The notes: generated by a model not told the origin, from the sequence alone. Numbered from the stretch's first letter, positions 7,822-16,559 are shown. The stretch is 44,963 nt of DNA from Rhodobacter sp. (GCA_027482795.1 JAIXVS010000333.1:1-44963); one strand, 5' to 3'. Translations and numbers: made by a program.

Positions 7822-8498
7822 TTCGCAGCAGCTTTCGCCACCAAAGCGCGGATTTGCGGGCCGTGGCCTGCCACCAGCTTGGCCACGCCTGCTGCATTGG
7901 GATGGATACCATCGTCTTGCATAAAGGCGCGGGCCGCACTGGGGTCTGGGTTGCCGCCCGTGATGGGGGTGAAATAGGGCGGGGTGATCTCTGCGCCATA
8001 TTTGGCGGCAATGTCGGGGTAAATCGCATCAAATGCGGCCTGATAATCGGCCCCATAATTGGGCGGGGCGATCATCGCCACAATCAGCATCGGCAGGCCC
8101 TTGGCCGCAATCGCACCTGCGATTTTGTCCATATTGGCGCGGGTCTCCTCGGGCGGCAGACCGCGCAGCAGATCATTGCCGCCAAGGTTGACGATCACGC
8201 CGTCCACATCATCGGTCAGCGTCCAGTCAATCCGCGCCGCACCCCCTGCCGTGGTATCGCCCGACACGCCCGCGTTGATCACAGCCACGTCATCGCCTGC
8301 TGCCGTCAGATAGGTTTGAAGTTGCGGAACAAAGCCCTGTTCTTGCGGCAAACCATAGCCTTGGGTCAGGCTATCGCCAAAGGCCACAAGGGTGACAGTT
8401 TCGGCATGTGCTGCCCTGAGCGGGGCAATCACCGCCACAATCGCGGCGAAAGTGCAGAAAAATGCTGCAATCGCGTTGCGAATTCTGCGCGGCGGCAT
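7818..8498 (-). CDS. Arylesterase / lysophospholipase, SGNH (GDSL) family, TesA-like
   Basis: A periplasmic esterase of 226 residues with a signal peptide (about 1-32, ending RAAHA-E). The SGNH blocks are all present: block I AFGDSLTQGYG with the nucleophile Ser, the Gly oxyanion position in NAGVSGDTTAGG, block III NLGGNDLLRG and block V DGIHPNAAG with the catalytic Asp-His. The open frame extends far upstream, but 8498 is chosen because it gives a clean signal peptide; an ATG at 8528 would overlap the start of the divergent ATPase gene. The divergent arrangement with ybbA-ybbP genes is the same as around E. coli tesA, which supports the identity. It is first in the operon with the FAD oxidase (ATGA overlap). 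Confidence 0.88.
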   Translation of the reverse strand: MPPRRIRNAIAAFFCTFAAIVAVIAPLRAAHAETVTLVAFGDSLTQGYGLPQEQGFVPQLQTYLTAAGDDVAVINAGVSGDTTAGGAARIDWTLTDDVDGVIVNLGGNDLLRGLPPEETRANMDKIAGAIAAKGLPMLIVAMIAPPNYGADYQAAFDAIYPDIAAKYGAEITPPYFTPITGGNPDPSAARAFMQDDGIHPNAAGVAKLVAGHGPQIRALVAKAAAK

Positions 8499-8526
8499 AG
8501 GTATGGGAAAAGTAATAAAGGCGCGC

Positions 8527-9243
8527 ATGATGACCGATACAGTTCTAAGCATGAAAGATGTTGGCCTAACCTTGGCGGGAAACGCAGGTAATGTCGAGAT
8601 ATTGAAGGGCATTTCGCTGGATATATCGCGGGGCGAGACGATTGGTATGGTTGGCCCGTCAGGTTCGGGAAAATCATCGCTGTTGATGCTGATGGGCGGG
8701 CTGGAACGGGCCACCGCGGGCCAGATCACCGCGCTGGGCGATGACATCAGCAACATGAACGAAGATCAGCTTGCACGCTTTCGGCGCGGACGCATGGGGG
8801 TGGTGTTTCAATCATTCCACCTGATCCCCACCATGACCGCGCTGGAAAATGTCTCCATGCCGATGGAGATTGCGGGCGATGCCGATGCCTTTGATCGTGC
8901 GCGCGAAGAGCTTGCCGCCGTGGGCTTGACCGCGCGGATGGATCATTATCCTGCGCAACTGTCAGGGGGCGAGCAGCAGCGCGTGGCGCTTGCCCGCGCC
9001 GCAGCGCCCCGCCCTGCGATTTTGCTGGCGGACGAGCCGACGGGCAATTTGGACAGCGTCAACGGCGCGGCCATTATGGATTTGATCTTTGGCCTGCAAA
9101 GCCGCCATGGGGCCACGTTGATTATGGTCACCCATGCCCCCGAACTTGCCGCGCGCTGCGGGCGCACCATTCGGCTGGTCGATGGGCGCATTGCCGAAGA
9201 CAGCGCCGCCAAACCCGCGCCAAAGGCCAAGGTGACAGCATGA
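8527..9243 (+). CDS. ABC transporter ATP-binding protein (YbbA/LolD-like)
   Basis: ATPase subunit, 238 residues, of a type VII (MacB/LolD/FtsE-like) ABC system paired with the following permease. Walker A is GPSGSGKSSL, the Q-loop is in VVFQSFHLIPTMTALENV (typical of LolD/MacB ATPases), the signature is LSGGEQQRVALARA, Walker B is ILLADEPTGNLDS, and the switch His is in VTHAPELA. AAGG at 8517-8520 supports a start at 8527 or at the directly following ATG (8530). The 3' end overlaps the permease start by 4 nt. By analogy with YbbAP it may act on envelope lipids or protein complexes; the cargo is unknown. Confidence 0.92.
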   Translation: MMTDTVLSMKDVGLTLAGNAGNVEILKGISLDISRGETIGMVGPSGSGKSSLLMLMGGLERATAGQITALGDDISNMNEDQLARFRRGRMGVVFQSFHLIPTMTALENVSMPMEIAGDADAFDRAREELAAVGLTARMDHYPAQLSGGEQQRVALARAAAPRPAILLADEPTGNLDSVNGAAIMDLIFGLQSRHGATLIMVTHAPELAARCGRTIRLVDGRIAEDSAAKPAPKAKVTA

Positions 9244-11756
9244 GCATCGCTTTAGCCGCCCGTATTGCCGCGCGCGAATTGCGCGGTGGGTTGCGCGGAT
9301 TTGCCGTTTTTCTGGCCTGCCTTGCGCTGGGCGTTGGGGCCATTGCGGGGGTGGGCATGGTGCGCGCCTCGATCCAATCGGGCCTAACGGAACAGGGGGC
9401 GGTGCTGCTGGGCGGGGATGCGCAGGCGCAGATCACCTACCGCTTTGCTAGCGCCGAAGAACGCGCTTATTTTGAAAGCATCAGCGAAAAGGTTTCGGAA
9501 ATTGTCGATTTTCGGTCTATGGCCGTGGTGGGCGATCAACGGGTTTTGGTGGCCGTTAAGGCCGTGGATACGGCCTATCCGTTGCTGGGCGCTGTCCAAA
9601 TGGACGGCGCTGCCGATTTGCCATCGGCCTTTGCCCAACAAAATGGTGCGGCTGGCGCGGTGGTGGACGGGGTTTTGGCCGATCAGATGGGCCTTGCCAT
9701 CGGCGATAGGTTCAAACTGGGCGAGACAACCTTTCGCCTAGCCGCCCGCCTAATTGCCGAACCCGATAGCGCCACATCGGGCTTTAGCTTTGCCCCGCGC
9801 GTGATTGTGCTGCGCGCCGATCTTGCGCAGTCGGGCCTGCTGGGCCCAGGCACCCTGTTTGACAGCGCGTATCGCATGATCCTGCCCGCAGGGGCCGATC
9901 TTGCCGCATTGCAGGCCCAAACCGAAGCCAAGTTTCGCGAAAACGGCCTTGACTGGGACGACCGCCGCCGCCCTTCGCCGGGTGTCGAGCGTTTTGTCGA
10001 CCGTATGGGCGACTTTTTGGTATTGGTAGGCCTTGCGGGCCTTGCCGTGGGCGGGGTGGGCGTGGCCGCAGCGGTGCGTAGTTACCTAGAGGCAAAGATT
10101 TCCACCATCGCCACGCTGCGCACTTTGGGGGCGACAGGCGGGCTGATTTTTCAAACCTATTTCCTGCAAATCGCCCTGTTGTCCGCCATCGGCGTGGCGC
10201 TGGGCCTGATACTGGGCGTCGGCCTGCCTCTGTTGTTTGCCGCGCAAATACAGGCCGTGCTGCCCTTTCCCGCCGATATCACGCTTAAGGCTGGCCCCGT
10301 TTTGGAAGCGGCATTTTATGGCATGACCTCGGCGTTCCTATTTGCGCTGTGGCCCCTCGCGCGGTCTGAATCAATCCGCGCTGCTGCCCTGTATCGGGGC
10401 GGTGTTGCGGGTGGGCGGGTGCGCGGGCGCTATCTTATCGCACTGGCAGGGCTTGCTCTGATTCTGGTGGGCGGCGCTGTGCTGCTGTCGGGCAATTGGG
10501 CGCTGACGCTGGGCATGGCGGGCGGCATTGCGGCATCATTGGCCATTTTGGCACTGGCGGCGCTGGGCCTTGGCTGGGCCGTGCGCCGCGCCGCGCGTCT
10601 CGCGTTTATGCGCGGGCGCTTTGGCCTGCGCGCGGCCCTTGCTGCCATCGGCGCACCGCGCGCCGAAACCATGCAAATCGTGCTGGCGCTTGGCCTTGGG
10701 CTGACGGTTTTGGCCGCTGTGGGGCAGATTGACTATAACCTGCGCGCGGCCATTGCCCGCGATCTGCCAGACCGCGCGCCCAGCTATTTCTTTGTCGATA
10801 TCCAATCTGACCAAATCGACGGGTTCCGCGCCAAACTGGCCGCTAACCCCGATGTAACCCAAGTGGAAAGCGCGCCCATGCTGCGCGGCATTCTAACCCA
10901 AATCAACGGCGCAGACGCGCGCGAAGCATCTGGCGGGCATTGGGTGACGCAGGGCGATCGTGGCATCACCTTTGCAGGTGCCATGCCCGCAGGCACCACG
11001 GTGACGCAAGGCACTTGGTGGCCCGCAGATTATACGGGCGAGCCGCAGGTGTCCTTTGCGCAGGAAGAGGCGTTGGAAATTGGCCTGAAGCTGGGCGATA
11101 CGGTCACCGTCAACATCCTTGGCCGCGATATCACCGCGCGGGTCACGTCGTTTCGCAATGTCGATTTTTCCAATGCGGGCATGGGCTTTATCATGACTCT
11201 GTCGGAAAATGCCGTGGCAGGCGCGCCGCATACCTATATCTCAACCGTCTATGCAGGTGCCGATGCCGAGGCGGGGATTTTGCGCGAAATGGCTAGCGCC
11301 TATCCCAACATTACCGCCATCGGGATCAAAGCCGCCATCGCCCGCGCCGCCGAAGCCTTGGGCGCGATTGCGCAGGCCACAACGCTGGCGGCCCTTGCCA
11401 CGCTGACCACGGGTTTTGTTGTGCTGATTGGTGCCGCCGCATCGGGCGAGCGCGCGCGGGTGTATGAGGCTGCGGTGCTGAAAACCCTAGGGGCCACGCG
11501 CGGGCGCATCCTGATCAGCTTTGCCCTGCGCGCCGCGCTGACAGGGGCGGCGGCAGGTTTGGTCGCGCTGTTTGCGGGCGCGCTGGGCGCATGGGGCGTG
11601 ATGCATTTCGTGATGGACGCCGATTATTTGTTCGAGCCGCTGTCTGCCCTTGGCGTGATTTTCGGCGGGATTTTGGCCACGTTACTGGCGGGTCTGGTCT
11701 TTGTTCTGCGCCCGCTGGCCCGCCGCCCAGCAGGGGTTTTGCGCAGCCAAGATTAA
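9240..11756 (+). CDS. ABC transporter permease, FtsX-like (YbbP family)
   Basis: An 838-residue inner-membrane permease. One N-terminal membrane segment (about 18-42) is followed by a large periplasmic domain, then two FtsX-type four-helix-like membrane cores (about 255-370 and about 700-830), with two additional helices in the middle (about 395-445). This duplicated FtsX layout is that of E. coli YbbP. It overlaps ybbA by ATGA and forms its partner complex. Adjacency to a TesA-like esterase is conserved with E. coli, suggesting a shared envelope or lysolipid-related role, though this is inference. No obvious terminator was seen before iolG. Confidence 0.9.
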   Translation: MSIALAARIAARELRGGLRGFAVFLACLALGVGAIAGVGMVRASIQSGLTEQGAVLLGGDAQAQITYRFASAEERAYFESISEKVSEIVDFRSMAVVGDQRVLVAVKAVDTAYPLLGAVQMDGAADLPSAFAQQNGAAGAVVDGVLADQMGLAIGDRFKLGETTFRLAARLIAEPDSATSGFSFAPRVIVLRADLAQSGLLGPGTLFDSAYRMILPAGADLAALQAQTEAKFRENGLDWDDRRRPSPGVERFVDRMGDFLVLVGLAGLAVGGVGVAAAVRSYLEAKISTIATLRTLGATGGLIFQTYFLQIALLSAIGVALGLILGVGLPLLFAAQIQAVLPFPADITLKAGPVLEAAFYGMTSAFLFALWPLARSESIRAAALYRGGVAGGRVRGRYLIALAGLALILVGGAVLLSGNWALTLGMAGGIAASLAILALAALGLGWAVRRAARLAFMRGRFGLRAALAAIGAPRAETMQIVLALGLGLTVLAAVGQIDYNLRAAIARDLPDRAPSYFFVDIQSDQIDGFRAKLAANPDVTQVESAPMLRGILTQINGADAREASGGHWVTQGDRGITFAGAMPAGTTVTQGTWWPADYTGEPQVSFAQEEALEIGLKLGDTVTVNILGRDITARVTSFRNVDFSNAGMGFIMTLSENAVAGAPHTYISTVYAGADAEAGILREMASAYPNITAIGIKAAIARAAEALGAIAQATTLAALATLTTGFVVLIGAAASGERARVYEAAVLKTLGATRGRILISFALRAALTGAAAGLVALFAGALGAWGVMHFVMDADYLFEPLSALGVIFGGILATLLAGLVFVLRPLARRPAGVLRSQD

Positions 11757-11852
11757 CGCTGCGCAGACTGGCCCGCAGCCACCTGCGCGCTGACGAAACT
11801 TCGGCAGCGCGCAGGGTGTTTTGGAATTTTCGGGTTGAACGCGCGCCGTTTC

Positions 11853-11866
11853 GGAATATACGTTCC
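11853..11866. promoter_or_regulatory. IolR-type operator GGAA-N6-TTCC upstream of iolG
   Basis: GGAATATACGTTCC is an exact GGAA-N6-TTCC dyad, the motif reported for the RpiR-family repressor IolR in rhizobial inositol genes. It sits 54-67 nt before the iolG start; a GGAA half-site is at about 11823-11826. No iolR gene lies in the window. Confidence 0.5.
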
Positions 11867-11919
11867 GCCCAAACGCAACCCCCGCATAAACCTGCAAAAC
11901 CCCCGTTGAGGAGACGATA

Positions 11920-12921
11920 ATGACAGTCAGATTTGGCCTTTTGGGCGCTGGGCGCATTGGCAAGGTTCATGCCAAGGCCGTGATGGGGGATGCAAACGCC
12001 AAACTGGTCGCCGTGACCGATGCGATGCCCGCCGCCGCGCAGGCCATTGCCGATCAATACGGCTGCGACGTGCGCAGTATGGAGGCGATTTTGGCCGCCA
12101 CCGATATTGACGCTGTCATCATCTGCACCCCCACCGATACCCATGCCGATCTGATCGAAGCCTTTGTAAAGGCTGGAAAAGCTGTGTTTTGCGAAAAGCC
12201 GATTGACCTGTCGCTAGACCGTGTAAAGGCCTGCCTTTCGGTGGTGCGCGCCCATACAGGCACGCTGATGGTGGGGTTCAACCGCCGCTTTGACCCGCAT
12301 TTCCGCGCGGTTCGGGCGGAAATTGATAAGGGCACTATTGGTGCGGTGGAAATGGTGGTCATCACATCGCGCGATCCAGGTGCGCCGCCTGTGGAATACA
12401 TCGCGCGTTCGGGCGGGATTTTCCGCGATATGACCATCCACGATTTTGACATGGCGCGGTTTTTGCTGGGCGAAGAAATTGCTGAAGTGTCGGCAATGGC
12501 TGCGGTTTTGGTGGATCAAGCCATTGGAAAAGCAGGGGATTTTGACTCTGTTCAGGTGATGCTGAAAACCGCCTCTGGCCGCCAGGCGATGATTTCCAAC
12601 TCGCGCCGTGCGACCTATGGCTATGACCAGCGGATCGAGGTGCATGGCAGCAAAGGCGCGGTATCGGCCGAAAACCAGCGCCCCGTGTCGATTGAGGTGG
12701 CCAGCGCCGCAGGCTATACCCGCCCGCCGCTGCATGATTTCTTCATGACCCGCTATACCGAAGCCTACGGCGCTGAAATTGCAAGCTTTATTGCCGCGCT
12801 GAGCAGCGGTAAACCCGCCGCCCCATCGGGCGAAGATGGGCTGATCGCCCTGGCCTTGGCCGAAGCCGCGCTGAAATCGGTCGCCGAGGGGCGCACGGTG
12901 AAGATGTCGGAAATTTTGTAG
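11920..12921 (+). CDS. iolG: Inositol 2-dehydrogenase (Gfo/Idh/MocA family)
   Basis: Oxidises myo-inositol to 2-keto-myo-inositol with NAD+, the first step of inositol catabolism. The 333-residue protein begins with the Rossmann motif GLLGAGRIGKVHA (about 5-17), has the family EKP motif (FCEKPIDL, about 90-97) and the catalytic segment FRDMTIHDFDMARF, which holds the Asp-x3-His pair of Gfo/Idh/MocA dehydrogenases. A strong GAGGAG lies 5 nt before ATG. It is a single gene here, with no other iol genes nearby, but the upstream GGAA-N6-TTCC site supports inositol-linked control. A related sugar dehydrogenase is the main alternative. Confidence 0.87.
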   Translation: MTVRFGLLGAGRIGKVHAKAVMGDANAKLVAVTDAMPAAAQAIADQYGCDVRSMEAILAATDIDAVIICTPTDTHADLIEAFVKAGKAVFCEKPIDLSLDRVKACLSVVRAHTGTLMVGFNRRFDPHFRAVRAEIDKGTIGAVEMVVITSRDPGAPPVEYIARSGGIFRDMTIHDFDMARFLLGEEIAEVSAMAAVLVDQAIGKAGDFDSVQVMLKTASGRQAMISNSRRATYGYDQRIEVHGSKGAVSAENQRPVSIEVASAAGYTRPPLHDFFMTRYTEAYGAEIASFIAALSSGKPAAPSGEDGLIALALAEAALKSVAEGRTVKMSEIL

Positions 12922-13277
12922 GTTAACGCGCCGCGCGGGGGGATTGCCTGCGCGGCGAGAGGCCCGCCAAAAACGCCTTATTTTATGGGTTTTGGGCGTA
13001 TGGTATCCGTATTTTTCCCGTATGTTGTGCGTATTGCATCCGTCCCTACATTGTAGGGCGTGTGGGGTGGAGGGCGAGCACCATTTTGGGTGGGGTTTGG
13101 GGTGAAAAAGTTGGTGCGTTCAAGCACGCACCCAACGTTCGCTCAAGCGCGGGGTGAAACCGTGCGCGGCGCGGTAGCTCCAGAACACGCCTATTTTTTG
13201 AGTTTTCGCCTATAACGGGCGTATCCCAGAAGTACGGCACTGTGCTAGCGCTTGCTTTGGTGTTTTGTGCGTACTTG
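12922..13277. other. Convergent spacer rich in dyads, no clear gene
   Basis: Between iolG (+) and the AT-rich gene (-) lie 356 nt with no convincing gene. It holds a CCCTAC-ATT-GTAGGG dyad (13044-13058), a hairpin GTTGGTGCGT/ACGCACCCAAC with one bulge (13110-13136), five CGTAT words (four of them within about 60 nt), and two related words, TTGTGCGTATTGC near 13025 and TTGTGCGTACTTGC near 13265. A 64-codon minus frame (13046-13240) is open but has no start signal or recognisable motifs. It may be a dispersed repeat or the scar of an insertion. Confidence 0.5.
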
Positions 13278-13892
13278 CTACATTGGAAAATCCCTAAAGT
13301 AGGGATTCATTGCAGCAAAATGATTGGCCATCTTGCAAAAATTGCTGCGAGAAGCAATGTTGTCTAAAAACACTTCGAGTAGCGCCTCTCTATTTTCCGT
13401 AGATATTTTATGATCTTCGTACGAGAGATTTGATCTCTGCGGAAAGACAAAGAAGAAAATATTTTCTAGACCCACTTCTCTCAGAAATAAGTTTAGGAAA
13501 TGATCGAGCCATTCACCCTGCGAAAACTCACAAATAATAGTTGTATTATAAAGCACTTCTGCGGCTGATTTTACCGCATTATATTTATTCCACGCAAAAT
13601 ATATATCAAACGCCTCGGCGGGTAGCGCTAAATGTGATTGGGCATTCTTTAAATGAACGATCTTTTCTTCATTTGACATAGGCTCTTTGTCAGCCAAATA
13701 ATCTACTATCTTTCTCAATATTTCGCTATCATACTTTATCGCAGGCTTTTTTGTGTATTTCTCTTCCGCGAATTCAATAATTACCTCATCTAGATTACGC
13801 CCTGAAAGGGTCTTTTTAAGTTTAGAAAGTTTTTCAGCCTCGCTAAATCCAAACATTTCGATCTCCATAGCATTTTTTTCCAATGGAATCAT
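13278..13892 (-). CDS. Orphan hypothetical protein, AT-rich, probably acquired
   Basis: About 204 residues, acidic and lysine-rich in the N-terminal half, then mixed aromatic/charged; no membrane segment or signal peptide. Sections such as YFAWNKYNAVKSAAEVLYNTTIICEFSQGEWLDHFLNLFLREVGLENIFFFVFPQRS look like a folded alpha/beta domain, but I recognise no family. Base use differs sharply from the neighbours: two 60-nt lines counted by hand give 33% and 42% GC, and codons such as AAA, ATA and TTT dominate. Starts are uncertain: ATG 13892 is used, TTG 13919 and ATG 13868 are alternatives, and none has a good ribosome-binding site. The last codons contain a perfect dyad (13289-13307). Sited as a lone cargo gene between core genes. 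Confidence 0.7.
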   Translation of the reverse strand: MIPLEKNAMEIEMFGFSEAEKLSKLKKTLSGRNLDEVIIEFAEEKYTKKPAIKYDSEILRKIVDYLADKEPMSNEEKIVHLKNAQSHLALPAEAFDIYFAWNKYNAVKSAAEVLYNTTIICEFSQGEWLDHFLNLFLREVGLENIFFFVFPQRSNLSYEDHKISTENREALLEVFLDNIASRSNFCKMANHFAAMNPYFRDFPM

Positions 13893-14000
13893 TGTGAGCA
13901 ATGTTTGCCCGCTAGTCAACGACCAGCTTAGTAGCTAAGGTCGGGAGCCTTTTTGCATTCAGCACTAAGTTTCAAAGACAGTGCGCGGCTGAACGCCCCC

Positions 14001-15011
14001 CTACTCCTTCCCCCCAAACATCCCCGCCAAGGCGCGGCTTACCGTCGCCCCCGTATTTGGCCGTGGCTGCGCCACAAAGGGCAGCGGGCGGGACAGTTCC
14101 ATCGCGGCAATGCCCACCCGCGCGGTTAGGGCGCCGTTGACCACCCCTTCGCCAAAGCGGCGGGATATTTTGCCCAAAATTCCCCCCCCCGCGACCGAGC
14201 CTACCAGATCATCGGCCAGCGCCATGGCCCCCGCACCCAGCAGCGCGCCTGCCACACGGCGCAGCAGGGCAAGGCTGCCAAGGCTGCCCGAACGCCCCCC
14301 GTAAATCTGCGACAGGCGGCGGATCAGGCGCATATTGGCGATGAGAACGGCGGCCACATCGGCCAGCGCAAGGGGCACAAAGGCGGTGATCGTGGCCACT
14401 TGCCGCGCGGCGGATTCAACCTCGGCCAGTGCGGCGCGGTCTAGGGGGGCGAGCAGTTCAGTCTCGGCCAATGCCAGCAGCGCGTCGGCGTCCAGCACAT
14501 CGGATTGCCGCTCGCGCAGGCGGGCCATGCCCCATGATGTATCCGCGCGGCCTGCGTAAAGGCGGGTGATATCGGCAAGCACGGCGCGTGCGGCGGGCAG
14601 GTCATTTGCCGCTTCGGCGAGGCCCGCGCGCTGGCGGATCGCGTCCAGCCGCCCCATGCGCAAAAAGGCCAGCGCCTCGCCCCACGCGGCGATGATGGCC
14701 AGCGCCAAGGCGGCGATAACAAGGCCAAAGGCGACCCAGCCCAGCACCGCATTGCTGGCAAATAGGCCCATGACAAAGTTCCACGCTGCCGTGGTCAGCA
14801 CCAGCGCGAACAGGGATGTAAACACCCAAAGCCCCAGACGTGACAGCGCAGAGCGGCGGCGCGGGGCAACGGCGTTCAGCGCGGTGATGGCGCGGCTCGC
14901 ATCGGCCGTATCGTCCAAAACTGGCGCGGCAAGGCTGGGGTCTGCGGCGGGCGCATCCATTTCCAGCACCACAGATTTGCGCAAGGGGGAATGGGGCGGG
15001 GTCTCGTTCAC
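14001..15011 (-). CDS. YcjF/DUF697-family inner-membrane protein
   Basis: A 336-residue protein of the YcjF type. An acidic cytoplasmic N-terminus (about 1-55) is followed by two membrane helices (about 60-84 and 88-112), a helical cytosolic segment with conserved ADTSWGMARLRERQSDV, and a hydrophobic DUF697-like C-terminal region with the pattern IANMRLIRRLSQIYGGRSGSLGSLALLRRV. It overlaps the upstream ycjX by 4 nt, the same gene order as E. coli ycjXF, which is linked there to the phage-shock/envelope-stress response. No psp genes are present here, so a stress role is inferred from the family only. TIGR01620-type proteins have this length. Confidence 0.85.
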   Translation of the reverse strand: MNETPPHSPLRKSVVLEMDAPAADPSLAAPVLDDTADASRAITALNAVAPRRRSALSRLGLWVFTSLFALVLTTAAWNFVMGLFASNAVLGWVAFGLVIAALALAIIAAWGEALAFLRMGRLDAIRQRAGLAEAANDLPAARAVLADITRLYAGRADTSWGMARLRERQSDVLDADALLALAETELLAPLDRAALAEVESAARQVATITAFVPLALADVAAVLIANMRLIRRLSQIYGGRSGSLGSLALLRRVAGALLGAGAMALADDLVGSVAGGGILGKISRRFGEGVVNGALTARVGIAAMELSRPLPFVAQPRPNTGATVSRALAGMFGGKE

Positions 15012-16405
15012 AGCCGATCTCCGATCAAAAATTCTGCCGCGCGGTCAAGGCGGATATGGGGCAGGCCGCCCGCTGAATTGCCGACCGCAGGGGCAAATTG
15101 CATCATGCCAAAATCGGCATCGAGCCACGCCGCGGCCCCTTGCCGCGCAGGGGATAACAGGCGCATCGGGTCGGCGGGCAGCTCGCCCGCATAAAGCGCC
15201 ACCTGCTTGCCCGTTTCAGCCTGCCGCCCGCGCACCGCAGGCAAAATCTCGCCATTTTGGGAAAGCATTTCTTCCACCGTGCAGCGCAGGGCGGCAATCG
15301 ACATGGCCGCCGTATCCGCCCCTGCAAAATCGGCGCGCGACATCGCCTCGCGCAGCATGGCCTGCATAATCCCCGTCAGGGCGGCGTGTTGGATATGGTG
15401 CAAGTGGTCGGCCTTGGTGGCGGCGAACAGGATTTTCTCCACCCGCTTGCCGCCCAAAATCTGCGATAAAAACCGCGAGCGGCCGGGTTTGAACGCGCCC
15501 AAAATATCCGCCATCGTGCGGCGCAAATCTTCCAGCGCGCGGGGGCCTTGGTGGATCGCGCCCAGCACATCGACCAACACGATTTGGCGGTCGATCTTGG
15601 CGAAATGGTCGCGGAAAAACGGCTGCACGACGCGGCGTTTATACGCCTCATACCTGCGGGCCATTTCCCGCGCCATGCTGCCGCGCGGGGCGTCCGATGG
15701 GGGTAGGGGGGCAAAGGTCAGCGCGGGGCTGCCTGCCAAATCGCCGGGCAGCAAAAACCGCCCCGGGCTGCAATCGGACCAGCCCGCCGCGCGGGCGGCG
15801 TGTAGGTATTGGGTAAAGGATGCGGCCAGCGCGGTTGCCCGCACTTCATCCAACGCGCGCGCGCCGTCTTCGGCGCGGGCCTGCGCCAAATATTCCGCCC
15901 CCATGGCGCGCTGCGGCAGGCGGGACAGCACCTCCTCGCTCCACTGCATATATGATTTGTCCAGCAGCGCCAAATCCAGCAGCCACTCACCAGGATAATC
16001 GACAATATCCAAATGCAACACACGCGGCCCCGTCAGCCCGCCCAGCATTCCATAGGGCGCAATGCGAAACGATAGGCGCAATTCGGACACGGCGCGGGTG
16101 GATTCGGGCCAATGCGGCGCGTCCCCCGTCAGCGCGGCCAGATGGTCTTCAAAGCCAAAGCGGGGCAGGGTGTCATCTGGCTGGGGTTGCAAATACACCG
16201 CCTCAATCCGCCCGCCTGCCTTCAGTTGCCCCATGCGAGACCGCTCAAGCAGGTTGGCAATCAGACTGGTGATAAAAACCGTCTTACCCGCCCGCGACAG
16301 CCCCGTCACGCCAAGGCGCAGGGTTGGTTCCATCACCAGAGATGACAGCTGCGCGCCAATCTCGCCAAACTGGCGCGAAATTCCACTTGTCAAAGATGAA
16401 AACAT
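15008..16405 (-). CDS. YcjX-family P-loop GTPase-like protein (DUF463)
   Basis: A 465-residue cytosolic NTPase-like protein. The P-loop is GLSRAGKTVFITSL (about 32-45), followed by conserved YcjX blocks LHLDIVDYPGEWLLDL (a DxxG-like switch), the LVDVLGAIHQGPRALEDL segment and the FAATKADHLHHIQH segment, whose TKAD is a G4-like guanine-binding motif. The start at 16405 is chosen over 16438 because GGAGG lies about 10 nt upstream of it. ycjX and ycjF overlap and are surely co-translated. The gene is divergent from truA across a spacer holding a G-run hairpin element. Confidence 0.87.
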   Translation of the reverse strand: MFSSLTSGISRQFGEIGAQLSSLVMEPTLRLGVTGLSRAGKTVFITSLIANLLERSRMGQLKAGGRIEAVYLQPQPDDTLPRFGFEDHLAALTGDAPHWPESTRAVSELRLSFRIAPYGMLGGLTGPRVLHLDIVDYPGEWLLDLALLDKSYMQWSEEVLSRLPQRAMGAEYLAQARAEDGARALDEVRATALAASFTQYLHAARAAGWSDCSPGRFLLPGDLAGSPALTFAPLPPSDAPRGSMAREMARRYEAYKRRVVQPFFRDHFAKIDRQIVLVDVLGAIHQGPRALEDLRRTMADILGAFKPGRSRFLSQILGGKRVEKILFAATKADHLHHIQHAALTGIMQAMLREAMSRADFAGADTAAMSIAALRCTVEEMLSQNGEILPAVRGRQAETGKQVALYAGELPADPMRLLSPARQGAAAWLDADFGMMQFAPAVGNSAGGLPHIRLDRAAEFLIGDRL

Positions 16406-16500
16406 CGGGCGCGGCCCTCCTTCAATCTCGCCAAACATAGGTATCCGCGCCCCGATTTAACAGACCCCCATCCGCAAAGTGCAAATCTCTGCCTGCTTCC

Positions 16501-16559
16501 TTGCTCCTCAAATATCCTCGGGGGGTGAGCGAAGCGAGGGGGGCGGAAAGCCCCCCTTT
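16501..16559 (+). repeat. Dispersed AAATAyC/G-run/hairpin element, copy A, ending in a terminator-like hairpin
   Basis: CTCAAATATCC, then a G run and GTGAGCGAAGCGAG, then GGGGGGC (16538-16544) paired with GCCCCCC (16550-16556) and TTT. It closely matches copy B at 30421. Unlike the other copies it lies between divergent genes, so on the plus strand it does not follow a gene but precedes truA, where it would act as a leader attenuator if transcribed. Confidence 0.65.

Noticed and set aside
7818..8756. Longer esterase protein starting at 8756
   Set aside because: The extra N-terminal part is antisense to the ABC ATPase gene and would displace the signal peptide.
13046..13240. 64-codon minus-strand gene in the iolG spacer
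   Set aside because: No ribosome-binding site, Pro/Arg-rich composition typical of non-coding frames, and it overlaps two dyads. Better explained as a repeat.
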